Source: Sphingobacteriales bacterium (GTDB lineage: Bacteria; Bacteroidota; Bacteroidia; Sphingobacteriales; Sphingobacteriaceae). From it: a stretch of DNA of 64,000 nucleotides. The DNA is taken from positions 62,001 through 126,000 of the forward strand of contig JACXVB010000002.1 of assembly GCA_014763615.1 (NCBI GenBank), read 5' to 3'. The notes under the pieces were generated by a model. It was not told where the DNA came from. It was given only the letters and a program-made list of their open reading frames with translations, and did no database searches. This document shows positions 54,739-63,282 of the stretch, piece by piece. Positions within the stretch are counted from its first letter, which is position 1, and every line of letters begins with the position of its first letter. The translations under genes were made by a program, and so were the position numbers.

Positions 54739-56604
54739 ATGCTAAAAAAACTGATTCTTTTAATAGTTGTAGGCTTTGGCTTCTATCGTTTACAAGCACA
54801 AACATTACCTATGCCTACGGATATACAAGCCGCTTTTAAAAATGGCACTCGCGATGCTTCTGGTAAACCCGGCAAAAACTACTGGCAAAACCATGGAAGA
54901 TATGATATCTCTATCCAAGTATCGCCTCCAGATAGAACCATTTCTGGAATAGAGCACATTACCTATTTCAATAATAGTCCGGATAAACTAGACAGTTTGA
55001 ACATGAAATTAATTGAGAATGTGCATCGTACCATCCGCAGAAGAGGCGCTACACCAGATATTGCCGCAGGCATCACTGTTGATCAGTTGAAAGTGAACGG
55101 AGAACTAGCCAATTGGGATAATTCAGCTGCTATTACTACCAATTATATGCTTCCGCTAAAGAAAAGCCTACAAGCACATGATTCTTTAACACTCGATATC
55201 AAATGGCATTATCGACTATCTACTAGCCCGGGTAGAGACGGTGCAATAGATTCTACCACCTTTTTCTTAGCCTATTTTTATCCTAGAGTATCTGTATATG
55301 ATGATTATCGTGGTTGGGATACGCAACCGCATACCGGAAACTTAGAGTTTTATAATGATTTTAACGATTACACGCTACATGTTACTGTTCCTAAAAACTT
55401 TATTGTTTGGGCTACTGGAGATTTACAAAACCCAAATCAGGTGTTAAAACCTGCTTATGCTCAAAAACTACAAGCTTCTTTTACTAGCGATTCTACCATT
55501 CACATTGCTACTCAAGCAGAATTAGATGCGAAAAATATCACTCAACAAAACGAGACCAATACTTGGATTTTTAAGGCGAAAAACATTACCGATGTGACCA
55601 CCGCCCTGAGCGACCATTATGTTTGGGATGCGGCAAGTGTTTTGGTAGATGATGCCACTCAGCGTCGTACCAGCGTTCAAGCGGCTTTTCCTGATTCATC
55701 AGCAGATTTTCACCATTCGGTACAATTTAGTCGCTACGCTTTAGGATGGTTTTCTCACCATTGGCCAGGTGTGGCTTATCCATTCTCTAAAAGCACCGCC
55801 GTACAAGGTTATGCAGATATGGAATACCCAATGATGGTAAATGATAGTCATGAAACAGATTTAGGCTTTGCCGAGTTGGTACAAGACCATGAGCAAGCGC
55901 ATACTTATTTTCCTTTTTATATGGGTATTAATGAGAGCCGTTATGCTTTTATGGACGAAGGCTGGGCCACTACATTTGAATATTTAATCGGGATGACTGA
56001 GAAAGGAAAACCTGCAGCAGATGCATTTTATAAACAATTTAGAGTAAATAGATGGATTAACGGTCCGCATAGTGCAGAAGAAGCCATCATCACCCCTTCC
56101 CCTGATGTTAAATTTGGAGCGGGCAACAATGCTTATGGCAAGCCTTCGCTGAGTTATTTATCCTTAAAAGATTATTTAGGCGACGATTTATTCAAGAAAG
56201 CATTGCACAATTACATGAGTAACTGGAATGGAAAACATCCTATGCCTTGGGATTATTTTAACTCTATGAAAAGTGGCTCGGGCAAGAATTTAGATTGGTT
56301 TTTTTACAACTGGTTTTTCACGCCATCTTATATTGATTTAGATTTGGCCAATGTGAGTACATCTGCCGAGAGCTATCAATTAAACATTAAAAATATGGGT
56401 GGTTTTGCTATTCCTTTTGATGTTATTGCTACCTATAAAGATGGCACTTCTGAGAGCTTTCATCAAACACCTGCAGTTTGGGAGCAGAATCAGAAAGAGA
56501 TTTCCATCGATATCAAAGCCAAAAAAGCGGTGAAAAGCTTCACCTTAGATGGCGGTATTTTTATGGATGCAAATACCAAAGACAATAACTGGACAGCGCA
56601 ATAA
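54739..56604 (+). CDS. Secreted M1-family zinc metallopeptidase (second copy)
   Basis: A 621-residue exported peptidase. The signal peptide ends FYRLQA. The zinc ligands are H384-E385-Q-A-H388 and E407 in FMDEGWAT, HEXXH-18-E spacing as in M1. The GAMEN position reads ADMEYPMM (about 359-366). It shares several blocks with the gene at 38359 (NYWQNHGRYDISI against [20 protein letters not shown] against YPRMSVYDD), so the two are paralogues. It is a single gene with a terminator after it. Function is probably extracytoplasmic peptide breakdown. Confidence 0.92.
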   Translation: MLKKLILLIVVGFGFYRLQAQTLPMPTDIQAAFKNGTRDASGKPGKNYWQNHGRYDISIQVSPPDRTISGIEHITYFNNSPDKLDSLNMKLIENVHRTIRRRGATPDIAAGITVDQLKVNGELANWDNSAAITTNYMLPLKKSLQAHDSLTLDIKWHYRLSTSPGRDGAIDSTTFFLAYFYPRVSVYDDYRGWDTQPHTGNLEFYNDFNDYTLHVTVPKNFIVWATGDLQNPNQVLKPAYAQKLQASFTSDSTIHIATQAELDAKNITQQNETNTWIFKAKNITDVTTALSDHYVWDAASVLVDDATQRRTSVQAAFPDSSADFHHSVQFSRYALGWFSHHWPGVAYPFSKSTAVQGYADMEYPMMVNDSHETDLGFAELVQDHEQAHTYFPFYMGINESRYAFMDEGWATTFEYLIGMTEKGKPAADAFYKQFRVNRWINGPHSAEEAIITPSPDVKFGAGNNAYGKPSLSYLSLKDYLGDDLFKKALHNYMSNWNGKHPMPWDYFNSMKSGSGKNLDWFFYNWFFTPSYIDLDLANVSTSAESYQLNIKNMGGFAIPFDVIATYKDGTSESFHQTPAVWEQNQKEISIDIKAKKAVKSFTLDGGIFMDANTKDNNWTAQ

Positions 56605-56634
56605 TCCACGTATATATAAAAAATTTTGATGAGG

Positions 56635-56667
56635 GGGATGAAGTGATAAAAGCTTCATCCCTTTTTT
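56635..56667 (+). terminator. Terminator after the second M1 peptidase gene
   Basis: Stem GGGATGAAG / CTTCATCCC with a nine-base loop and a run of six T, 30 bases after the stop codon. Confidence 0.88.
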
Positions 56668-56684
56668 AATTTATTTTAAAAAAT

Positions 56685-57296
56685 TTAGATTAACCGATCT
56701 TTAATCACCAGCGTATTCGCCATTTTATCATGTAAACATTGCTGCTGTTTATTCAAAAAGAGATAAAAATAGCCGAAGAAAAAAAGTGCCGTACTGATGG
56801 TTTTACTGAGGTTACGCACCAACACCTCTTGGAAGCTGGGTGGCAAACCTTGCAAATTAGTCACCTTGATATTTAATAATGCTTTTCCGATGGTAGCCTG
56901 CCTTTGAGATTCCATGTATAAATGATAAATGAATTTGAGCAAAGGCAATAAAATTACTCCGGAAGTGAACATCAGGATGGTTTCTTTTTGTCCAAAACCT
57001 AAAATGAGCACAAAAATCAACTCCAATAAAATAGCCATCCCAAAAATGATAAACCAATCAATAGCATCGGCTAAAAGCCTTAAATCAAAACCTGCAAAAT
57101 ATTGTGGAGGAGTGTATTGCTTGCTAAAACCTAAAAGCTCACGAATTTCGGGGAATTCATGAGCTTCTTTATAATCGTCCATTCCAGGCTTTCGGATAAA
57201 ATCATCCTTTTTAACACCTAAAGTCTTTAACTCTGCCAACGAAAACGGACCGACAGGTTTGCCTTCTTTAACAATGGTGTAGATTTTTTCTTCCAT
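56685..57296 (-). CDS. GYF_2-RDD membrane protein
   Basis: A 203-residue protein. The N-terminal about 55 residues (YTIVKEGKPVGPFSLAEL) form a GYF_2-type small domain. The rest has three to four membrane spans of the RDD family, with FDLRLLADAIDW near the start and IGKALLNIKV in a loop. RDD proteins are poorly characterised, with roles such as sodium or small-molecule traffic proposed. It overlaps the upstream LiaF-like gene by one base (TAATG), so translation is coupled. Confidence 0.85.
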   Translation of the reverse strand: MEEKIYTIVKEGKPVGPFSLAELKTLGVKKDDFIRKPGMDDYKEAHEFPEIRELLGFSKQYTPPQYFAGFDLRLLADAIDWFIIFGMAILLELIFVLILGFGQKETILMFTSGVILLPLLKFIYHLYMESQRQATIGKALLNIKVTNLQGLPPSFQEVLVRNLSKTISTALFFFGYFYLFLNKQQQCLHDKMANTLVIKDRLI

Positions 57297-58261
57297 TAAT
57301 ATCTACTCACAGAAATATCGCTTAAACCACCTTTAATGGTGAGATGTATTTTTTGTTTTGCAGTGCGATAATTAGCCGTTTCATAAATGCTATTGCCTTT
57401 ATCAATAAAACCTTCAAATGTTTTCGAAGATAATCCTGTAGAAGAATGAATTTGGCAACCTGCTGTTTGAGGCACTTCAATTTTAACTTTGGCTACTCCG
57501 GTTTCTGAAGTAAAATTGATATCATTAGACAAATTACCCAGTTTCACCTCAAACTCTGCAGCACCACCTTTTAAATTAATATTATGCATTTTAAATGGTG
57601 TTAGATCAAAATCTGCTTTTCCTGCACCCATGGTGAGGTTTAAATCCCAAATTGGACTTGAATGAAGAGCTAAATGAATATCATTAGGCTGATGATCATC
57701 AAAATAAATTTCAGTATCCTTTTTTGTGGTGAAGTTTAAAATGGTGGTACTGTCTCTTTTTTCGGTTTTTAAAACATAAAAAGATTTTTCTTGTCCGCGA
57801 TTATCTGCCGAAAACAAATTTTTAGAACTGCTATTGATGTAAAATTTAGCTGCTCCGCCTTTAATGTTTAAAACTGCATGGGTAATCCCATCTTCATAAG
57901 CTTCTTGATAAGAAACAGTGCTATCCTGACTGCTTCCATCGCTCCAACCATCATCCATTCCATTTTTCGCATCGTCTGAGAAATTCCACCTCCAACCGTG
58001 ATGACGGTGTTCACGACCATCTTTTAAGCCCATAATAGTTACAAAAGCTAAGGCTAAAACAGTGATAACCACCGTAGCAATAGCTCCAATTTTAGAATGA
58101 CTTCTTGAAAACACGATATTGATACCGGTAACAATGAGTAAAATAGGCCAGAATCTCCAGATATAGCCCCAGCTAAAATCTATCACTCCGAAATTTTCTA
58201 ACAGGAATATCCCACCAATAAAGACGAAAATAATTCCCCAAAATAATCTATCAGCTTTCAT
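57296..58261 (-). CDS. LiaF-like membrane protein with toastrack-type C-terminal domain
   Basis: A 321-residue protein. Short N-terminal membrane spans (about 6-20, 28-50 and 58-74) are followed by a charged His/Asp/Ser linker and a beta-rich C-terminal domain with repeated KGGAAKFYI, TMGAGKADFDL, KGGAAEFEV and KGGLSDISV strands, typical of LiaF/DUF4097-type toastrack domains. Such proteins couple envelope state to regulators. It lies 12 bases after the PspC gene and overlaps the GYF-RDD gene by one base, forming a three-gene cluster. Its partner kinase is not present here. Confidence 0.82.
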   Translation of the reverse strand: MKADRLFWGIIFVFIGGIFLLENFGVIDFSWGYIWRFWPILLIVTGINIVFSRSHSKIGAIATVVITVLALAFVTIMGLKDGREHRHHGWRWNFSDDAKNGMDDGWSDGSSQDSTVSYQEAYEDGITHAVLNIKGGAAKFYINSSSKNLFSADNRGQEKSFYVLKTEKRDSTTILNFTTKKDTEIYFDDHQPNDIHLALHSSPIWDLNLTMGAGKADFDLTPFKMHNINLKGGAAEFEVKLGNLSNDINFTSETGVAKVKIEVPQTAGCQIHSSTGLSSKTFEGFIDKGNSIYETANYRTAKQKIHLTIKGGLSDISVSRY

Positions 58262-58272
58262 GGTTTAATATT

Positions 58273-58809
58273 TTATGGATTCTGTTGATCGTTATTATCT
58301 GTTTTCTTTTCCTCTTCTTTTGGACTATCGCCATGATCTTTAGGTTGATTTTTAAAATTCTGATCATCAATTTCTTGATTTTTATTTTTGCTGAGGATAA
58401 TTAATCCAATCACCACAAATACCAGGGGCCATAGTTTACGAATTTTAAACCAATAAGGCAGAAAATCAAATTCGGCCATTAAAAAATAAGCGCCTAAACC
58501 AATTAAGATAAGTCCGGCAATTACTCCAATATTAGAATCATTAGGTTTAAAAGTTGAGCCAAAATTATCTGGATGGCTCGCTTTATCTTCATCCACACGA
58601 TAATCGGTATAAGTGAAGGGCGAAATTCTTTCTTCTGGTACGGCTATCCAAAGAATAATGTATATCCATAAACCTCCACCTCCAAAAAAAGCGGCTAAAG
58701 CAAATGCTATTCTTACCCAGGTAACATCTAGTTGAAAGTATTTGGCTAAGCCTGCTGCAACGCCAGCAACCATCTTGTTCTGGACGTCTCTTGTTAATCT
58801 CTTTGTCAT
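58273..58809 (-). CDS. PspC-domain membrane protein
   Basis: A 178-residue protein whose first 60 residues form a PspC domain: RLTRDVQNKMVAGVAAGLAK, DVTWVRIAFALAAFFGGGG and IILWIAVPEE. Then come two more membrane segments (about 92-108 and 118-136, the second like the LiaF LiaI-type repeat) and a Lys/Asp/Asn-rich cytoplasmic tail (QEIDDQNFKNQPKDHGD). PspC belongs to the phage-shock response to membrane damage in enteric bacteria; here the partner PspA is not seen. It heads the cluster with the LiaF-like and GYF-RDD genes. Confidence 0.88.
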   Translation of the reverse strand: MTKRLTRDVQNKMVAGVAAGLAKYFQLDVTWVRIAFALAAFFGGGGLWIYIILWIAVPEERISPFTYTDYRVDEDKASHPDNFGSTFKPNDSNIGVIAGLILIGLGAYFLMAEFDFLPYWFKIRKLWPLVFVVIGLIILSKNKNQEIDDQNFKNQPKDHGDSPKEEEKKTDNNDQQNP

Positions 58810-58829
58810 TTTATTTTTTCCTTTCCACG

Positions 58830-59531
58830 TTAAATTTGGCCATGGATGGGTCTGATCATGATTTCTTCCACGTTAGCTCCTTTACTCATGTGCATCACAC
58901 TTTCAATAGCTAAAGCCACATCCTCTGGTTGTATAAATTCGTCAGGAGAAATGTTAGTACCTTCCCAAGAATGAGTGAGTGTAGAGCCCGGTAATAAGGC
59001 GGTCACTTTCACGCTATGTGGCATCATTTCTTTTCTCATCACATGGTTTAGACTGAGCAAGGCAGATTTAGTTACACAATAAGAACCCGCATTTGCAATG
59101 GTTTCTTTACTGGCAACAGAACAGGTATTAAAAATGAATCCATTTTTACGTTTTTTCATCTCTGGAGCTAGTTTTTTATACAAATAATAAGCTGCAAAAA
59201 CATTGGTTTTCATATGAAAATCTAGCGCATCATCAGCTTCATCTAAAATGAAAGAAGGTTTAAAAACACCAACATTATTTACTAAAACATCGATCTGACC
59301 TAATTCTCTTAAAGCGCTATCGGCGAAAGCCAATACTTCTTCTTTTACACTACAATCTACCACTTTGATGTATATTTTAAGCGACGGATGTTTCGTTAAG
59401 ATTTCTGATTTAAGTTTTTCGAGGTCGGTTAGTTTTCTTGCACAAAGCGCTAAATGATGTCCATTTGCTGCCATATTTTTAGCAATAGCTTCTCCCATCC
59501 CTTTGGATGCTCCGGTAATTAGAACGTTCAT
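58830..59531 (-). CDS. Short-chain dehydrogenase/reductase
   Basis: About 233 residues from the ATG at 59531 (a TTG at 59555 would add eight). It starts MNVLITGASKGMGEAIAKN, the NAD(P)-binding TGxxxGxG motif, continues with VDVLVNNVG-type NNVG (about 80-84), and shows the catalytic Ser and YCVTK (Y and K) near 145-150. It is a classical SDR of undefined substrate. It ends about 21 bases before the PspC gene start, so it may be cotranscribed upstream of the cluster, though no function links them. Confidence 0.92.
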   Translation of the reverse strand: MNVLITGASKGMGEAIAKNMAANGHHLALCARKLTDLEKLKSEILTKHPSLKIYIKVVDCSVKEEVLAFADSALRELGQIDVLVNNVGVFKPSFILDEADDALDFHMKTNVFAAYYLYKKLAPEMKKRKNGFIFNTCSVASKETIANAGSYCVTKSALLSLNHVMRKEMMPHSVKVTALLPGSTLTHSWEGTNISPDEFIQPEDVALAIESVMHMSKGANVEEIMIRPIHGQI

Positions 59532-59612
59532 GTGATTTTTAAATTTAAACCCCAATTTAGGTTTAATAATTGTAATAGATAAAAAAGCTTATTTTTACAC
59601 AAACTTAACTCT

Positions 59613-60347
59613 ATGCTATTTTATCATTTCGGTAAGTACATTTTAATGTTGAAATCGATCTTCAGGAAGCCTGAGAAATTCAGTATTTACAAAAATGAGA
59701 TTTTCAGAGAAATGGTATCCATTGGTTTAGGTTCTTTAGGGATTATCAGCATCATTTCTGTTTTTATTGGTGGCGTAACAACGGTACAAACTGCTTTTCA
59801 GTTGATTAGTGATTTTATTCCTAAATCAATCATCGGAGGTATCACTCGCGACTCTACCATTTTAGAACTTAGCCCAACGGTTTGTTCTTTGGTACTTGCA
59901 GGTAAGATAGGCTCCAGTATTGCCTCTGAAATTGGCACCATGCGAGTAACCGAGCAAATTGATGCTTTAGAGATTATGGGAATCAATGCTCCGGGTTATC
60001 TGATTCTGCCAAAACTATTGGGTGGAGTGATCATGATTCCGCTGTTAGTGGTGATTGCTATATTTTTAAGTATTACAGGAGGTTACGTATCTGGCGTGGT
60101 ATCTGGTGCATTAACCGCATCAGAATTTATACAGGGCTTAACCACCGGATTTGTACCTTTTATCTTCTTGGTAGCGATGATTAAAGCGCTGATTTTTGCC
60201 TTTATCATTACCACAGTTTCGGCCTATCAGGGATTTTATACCAAAGGTGGGGCTTTAGAAGTTGGGCAATCTAGTACCAAAGCCGTAGTAATTAGCTGTA
60301 TTGCCATTCTTATTTCTGATTATCTCATCGCACAACTCCTATTATGA
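59613..60347 (+). CDS. mlaE: MlaE-family ABC transporter permease
   Basis: A 244-residue membrane protein of the MlaE/YrbE family, part of the inner-membrane complex moving phospholipid between the membranes. It shows the conserved block GGVTTVQTAFQL, the ELSPTVCSLVLAGKIGSSIASEIGTM segment in pieces, TEQIDALEIMGINAPGYLI and five to six spans. An ATG at 59646 is a possible later start. It overlaps the ATPase gene by four bases. No gene for the MCE (MlaD) substrate-binding component or for periplasmic MlaC follows here. Confidence 0.92.
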   Translation: MLFYHFGKYILMLKSIFRKPEKFSIYKNEIFREMVSIGLGSLGIISIISVFIGGVTTVQTAFQLISDFIPKSIIGGITRDSTILELSPTVCSLVLAGKIGSSIASEIGTMRVTEQIDALEIMGINAPGYLILPKLLGGVIMIPLLVVIAIFLSITGGYVSGVVSGALTASEFIQGLTTGFVPFIFLVAMIKALIFAFIITTVSAYQGFYTKGGALEVGQSSTKAVVISCIAILISDYLIAQLLL

Positions 60348-61093
60348 TTGAAGTTAAAGATATCTATAAAAGTTTTGGCGACAATGAGGTACTGAGAGGG
60401 ATCTCTGCTCAGTTTAAGCCAGGAGTAACGAGTTTAATTATTGGCTCATCAGGTTCTGGAAAAACAACTTTAATGAAAAATATGGTGGGTTTGCATGAGC
60501 CTGATAGCGGTTCGGTAAGTTATGACGGCAGAGATTTTACTTCTATGGACATGAAAGAACGCATCTCTATCCGTAAAGAAATCGGAATGCTTTTTCAAGG
60601 AGCTGCATTATTTGATTCTATGAACGTAGAAAAGAATATCCGTTTCCCTTTGGATATGTTTACCGATCAATCTAAAGCTGAGAAATTAGACCGTGTGAAT
60701 TTTGTTCTTGAGCGAGTAAATCTTGCCGGAAAAAACAAGCTATACCCTTCCGAATTATCGGGAGGGATGAAAAAAAGAGTAGGTATTGCCAGAGCCATCG
60801 CCATGCGTCCAAAATATTTATTTTGTGATGAGCCTAACTCGGGTCTCGACCCTAAGAGTTCTATCCTTATTGATGAATTGATTAAAGAAATCACCGAAGA
60901 ATATGACATCACCACGGTTGTGGTTACCCATGATATGAACTCGGTAATGGGTATTGGAGAACATATTCTCTTCTTGCATCAAGGAAAAAAATGGTGGGAA
61001 GGTTCTAACAAAGAAATTACCTCCACAGACAATAAAGAACTCAACGAATTTGTATTTGCCACTAAGTTGATGGAGACTTTGTTAAAAAAGTAA
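60344..61093 (+). CDS. mlaF: MlaF-family ABC transporter ATP-binding protein
   Basis: A 249-residue ABC ATPase with Walker A IIGSSGSGKTTLM (about 33-46), Q-loop MLFQGAALFD, signature LSGGMKKRVG, Walker B FCDEPNSGLDP and switch H in TTVVVTHD. It starts with ATG four bases inside the permease gene, so the two form a functional pair. The ATPase drives phospholipid transport by the Mla complex. Direction of transport cannot be inferred. Confidence 0.94.
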   Translation: MIEVKDIYKSFGDNEVLRGISAQFKPGVTSLIIGSSGSGKTTLMKNMVGLHEPDSGSVSYDGRDFTSMDMKERISIRKEIGMLFQGAALFDSMNVEKNIRFPLDMFTDQSKAEKLDRVNFVLERVNLAGKNKLYPSELSGGMKKRVGIARAIAMRPKYLFCDEPNSGLDPKSSILIDELIKEITEEYDITTVVVTHDMNSVMGIGEHILFLHQGKKWWEGSNKEITSTDNKELNEFVFATKLMETLLKK

Positions 61094-61187
61094 ATGATCC
61101 GTAGATAAAGGAGAATAGTTAATGGAGAAAAACCCAATTAATACATTTTCAAATCTTCAAATTATTAAATTTTCAAATTAAAACTAC

Positions 61188-62078
61188 ATGCACCCCAAGA
61201 TAGAAGCCTACAGTCCGCAGCACTGGAAAGATTACGAGTTAATAGATTGCGGAGATTTTGAAAAACTGGAAAGATTTGGTGATGTGATCCTTATCAGACC
61301 TGAACCCCAAGCCGTTTGGAGCAAAGTATTGCCAGAAAGCGAATGGCAAAAAATGCACCACATCCGTTTTAAAGGCAAATCTGCCACTTCTGGCGAATGG
61401 ATAAAAAAGAATCCTAAAACTCCAGACCGCTGGCATATCGATTATCAAAATGAGGATGTGAAAATTAAGTTTAGATTAGCTTTAACCTCTTTTAAGCATG
61501 TCGGAATTTTTCCAGAGCAAGCTGTAAATTGGGATTTCATCTCTTCTAAAATCAAAAAATTCAAAACTCCACAACCTCGAGTTTTGAATCTTTTTGCTTA
61601 CACTGGTGGAGCTTCTTTAATTGCCAAAGCTGCCGGTGCCGACACTACGCATGTAGATTCTATTAAACAGGTGGTGACTTGGGCTAATGAAAATCAAGAA
61701 ATTTCTCAATTAAAAGATATCCGTTGGGTGGTGGAGGATGCCTTAAAATTTGTTCAACGAGAATTGAAAAGAGGCAAGACTTATCATGGCATCATCCTTG
61801 ACCCTCCTGCTTATGGTCACGGACCAAAAGGCGAAAAATGGAAACTCGAAGATTTAATTAAAGAAATGATGCAAGATGTGGTGCAACTTTTAGACCCAGA
61901 AGAACATTTCCTAATTTTAAATACTTATTCTTTGGGTTTTTCGTCTATCATTGTAGAGAATTTAATCAGGGGTGCTTACCCAAAAGTGCAACATTTAAAT
62001 ATCGGCGAGCTTTATTTAGAAGCCTGCAGTGGCGTAAATTTACCATTAGGTGTGTTTGGTAAATTTAGTACTGTTTAG
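61188..62078 (+). CDS. Class I SAM-dependent methyltransferase (RlmI-like rRNA methyltransferase family)
   Basis: A 296-residue Rossmann-fold methyltransferase: motif I VLNLFAYTGGASLIAKAAGA (about 132-150) binds SAM, then THVDSIKQVVTWANEN, and the motif ILDPPAYGHGPKG (about 201-213) is the DPPxy signature of RNA/DNA cytosine or related methyltransferases. It lacks the N-terminal PUA domain of full RlmI proteins. The substrate is probably rRNA. A 95-base gap separates it from mlaF. Confidence 0.85.
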   Translation: MHPKIEAYSPQHWKDYELIDCGDFEKLERFGDVILIRPEPQAVWSKVLPESEWQKMHHIRFKGKSATSGEWIKKNPKTPDRWHIDYQNEDVKIKFRLALTSFKHVGIFPEQAVNWDFISSKIKKFKTPQPRVLNLFAYTGGASLIAKAAGADTTHVDSIKQVVTWANENQEISQLKDIRWVVEDALKFVQRELKRGKTYHGIILDPPAYGHGPKGEKWKLEDLIKEMMQDVVQLLDPEEHFLILNTYSLGFSSIIVENLIRGAYPKVQHLNIGELYLEACSGVNLPLGVFGKFSTV

Positions 62079-62145
62079 ATGTTGAAATCTTTATTTCAAC
62101 AGACCAAAGCTTTTATTCAATTTCATCCAATTTATTTAAAATTAC

Positions 62146-63189
62146 ATGAAAAGAAATTTATTTCTATTATACCCTTCGGTTTGCTTGTGTATCTTGTTTA
62201 CAGCATGTAGCCAAGCAGATAGCAAAACTGAACAAAAGAAATCTGCAAAGATTGATTCCATCAACAAAAAAATAGCAACCGAAAAGGTTCAAAACCCTTA
62301 TCAACCAGTAGATTCAGCTAAATATTTTCAATTACAAAAGTATTTAGCTAACGGAGATACTACCGGAAAGTGGCCTGTAAAAAATCAGCCTCTACCCGTG
62401 AATGGGGCTGTTCTTCCATTTCATAGAATTATAGCTTATTATGGCAACCTCTATTCTAAAAAAATGGGAGCTTTAGGCGAATATGCTCCAAAAGAAATGT
62501 GGACCATGTTGAATAAAGAAGTGGCGCATTGGAACAAAGCCGATTCTGTAATTAAAGCTATACCCGCCATCCACTATATTGCAACAGTAGCAAGTGGCAC
62601 TCCGGGTAAAGATAATTTCTACATTAACCGTATGCCAGATTCACAAATTGACTCGGCTTTAGCTATCGCTAAAATGCACAACGCTATTGTTTTTCTGGAT
62701 GTACAAGTGGCTTTAAGTAACCTGAAAAATGAGTTGCCTCGATTAGAAAAATACCTAAAATTACCGAATGTACATTTAGGTATCGACCCTGAGTTTTCTA
62801 TGAAAACCGGTGCTAAACCGGGAACAAAAATTGGAACTTATGATGCAGCAGACATTAATTATGCTTCTGATTATCTTACTAAACTGGTAAAAGAAAACAA
62901 TCTTCCTTGTAAAATATTAATTATACATCGTTTTACGCAAGGCATGGTGACTAACTACAAAAACATCAAATTGCATAAAGAGGTGCAAATGGTCATGAAT
63001 ATGGATGGTTGGGGCGAACCTGAATTGAAAAAAGGAACTTATCGCCACTATTTATTCAAAGAACCCGTACAATTTGTAGGCTTTAAATTATTTTATAAAA
63101 ACGATTTGAAAAAAGCACCTAACAGACTGTTAACACCAGAAGAAATCTTGAAATTAACACCAAAACCTATCTATATTCAATATCAATAA
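62146..63189 (+). CDS. Lipoprotein of unknown function, TIM-barrel-like body
   Basis: A 347-residue predicted lipoprotein. The signal peptide ends in the lipobox FTA-C21. The following linker is Lys/Ser/Glu-rich, then a globular part with PLPVNGAVLPFHRIIAYYGNLYSKK, AIPAIHYIATVA, NAIVFLDVQVAL, VHLGIDPEFSM and KILIIHRFTQGM (in pieces), suggesting a beta/alpha barrel with acidic residues at strand ends. A glycosidase-like or sugar-binding function is possible but not shown. The gene is monocistronic and ends about 93 bases before the convergent helicase gene. Confidence 0.7.
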   Translation: MKRNLFLLYPSVCLCILFTACSQADSKTEQKKSAKIDSINKKIATEKVQNPYQPVDSAKYFQLQKYLANGDTTGKWPVKNQPLPVNGAVLPFHRIIAYYGNLYSKKMGALGEYAPKEMWTMLNKEVAHWNKADSVIKAIPAIHYIATVASGTPGKDNFYINRMPDSQIDSALAIAKMHNAIVFLDVQVALSNLKNELPRLEKYLKLPNVHLGIDPEFSMKTGAKPGTKIGTYDAADINYASDYLTKLVKENNLPCKILIIHRFTQGMVTNYKNIKLHKEVQMVMNMDGWGEPELKKGTYRHYLFKEPVQFVGFKLFYKNDLKKAPNRLLTPEEILKLTPKPIYIQYQ

Positions 63190-63231
63190 TAGATTAATGG
63201 TTGAAGATTTTTAAAGTCCCTTTTCAGGGTA

Positions 63232-63261
63232 GTCTTGGTCGGAAGAAATTCTGACCGAGAC
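63232..63261. other. Possible stem-loop between convergent genes
   Basis: GTCTTGGTC (63232-63240) pairs with GACCGAGAC (63253-63261) with one G-T pair. No T run follows. It may be a weak terminator between the lipoprotein and helicase genes, or a chance repeat. Confidence 0.35.
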
Positions 63262-63282
63262 AATAGTTAGATTCACTTTTAT

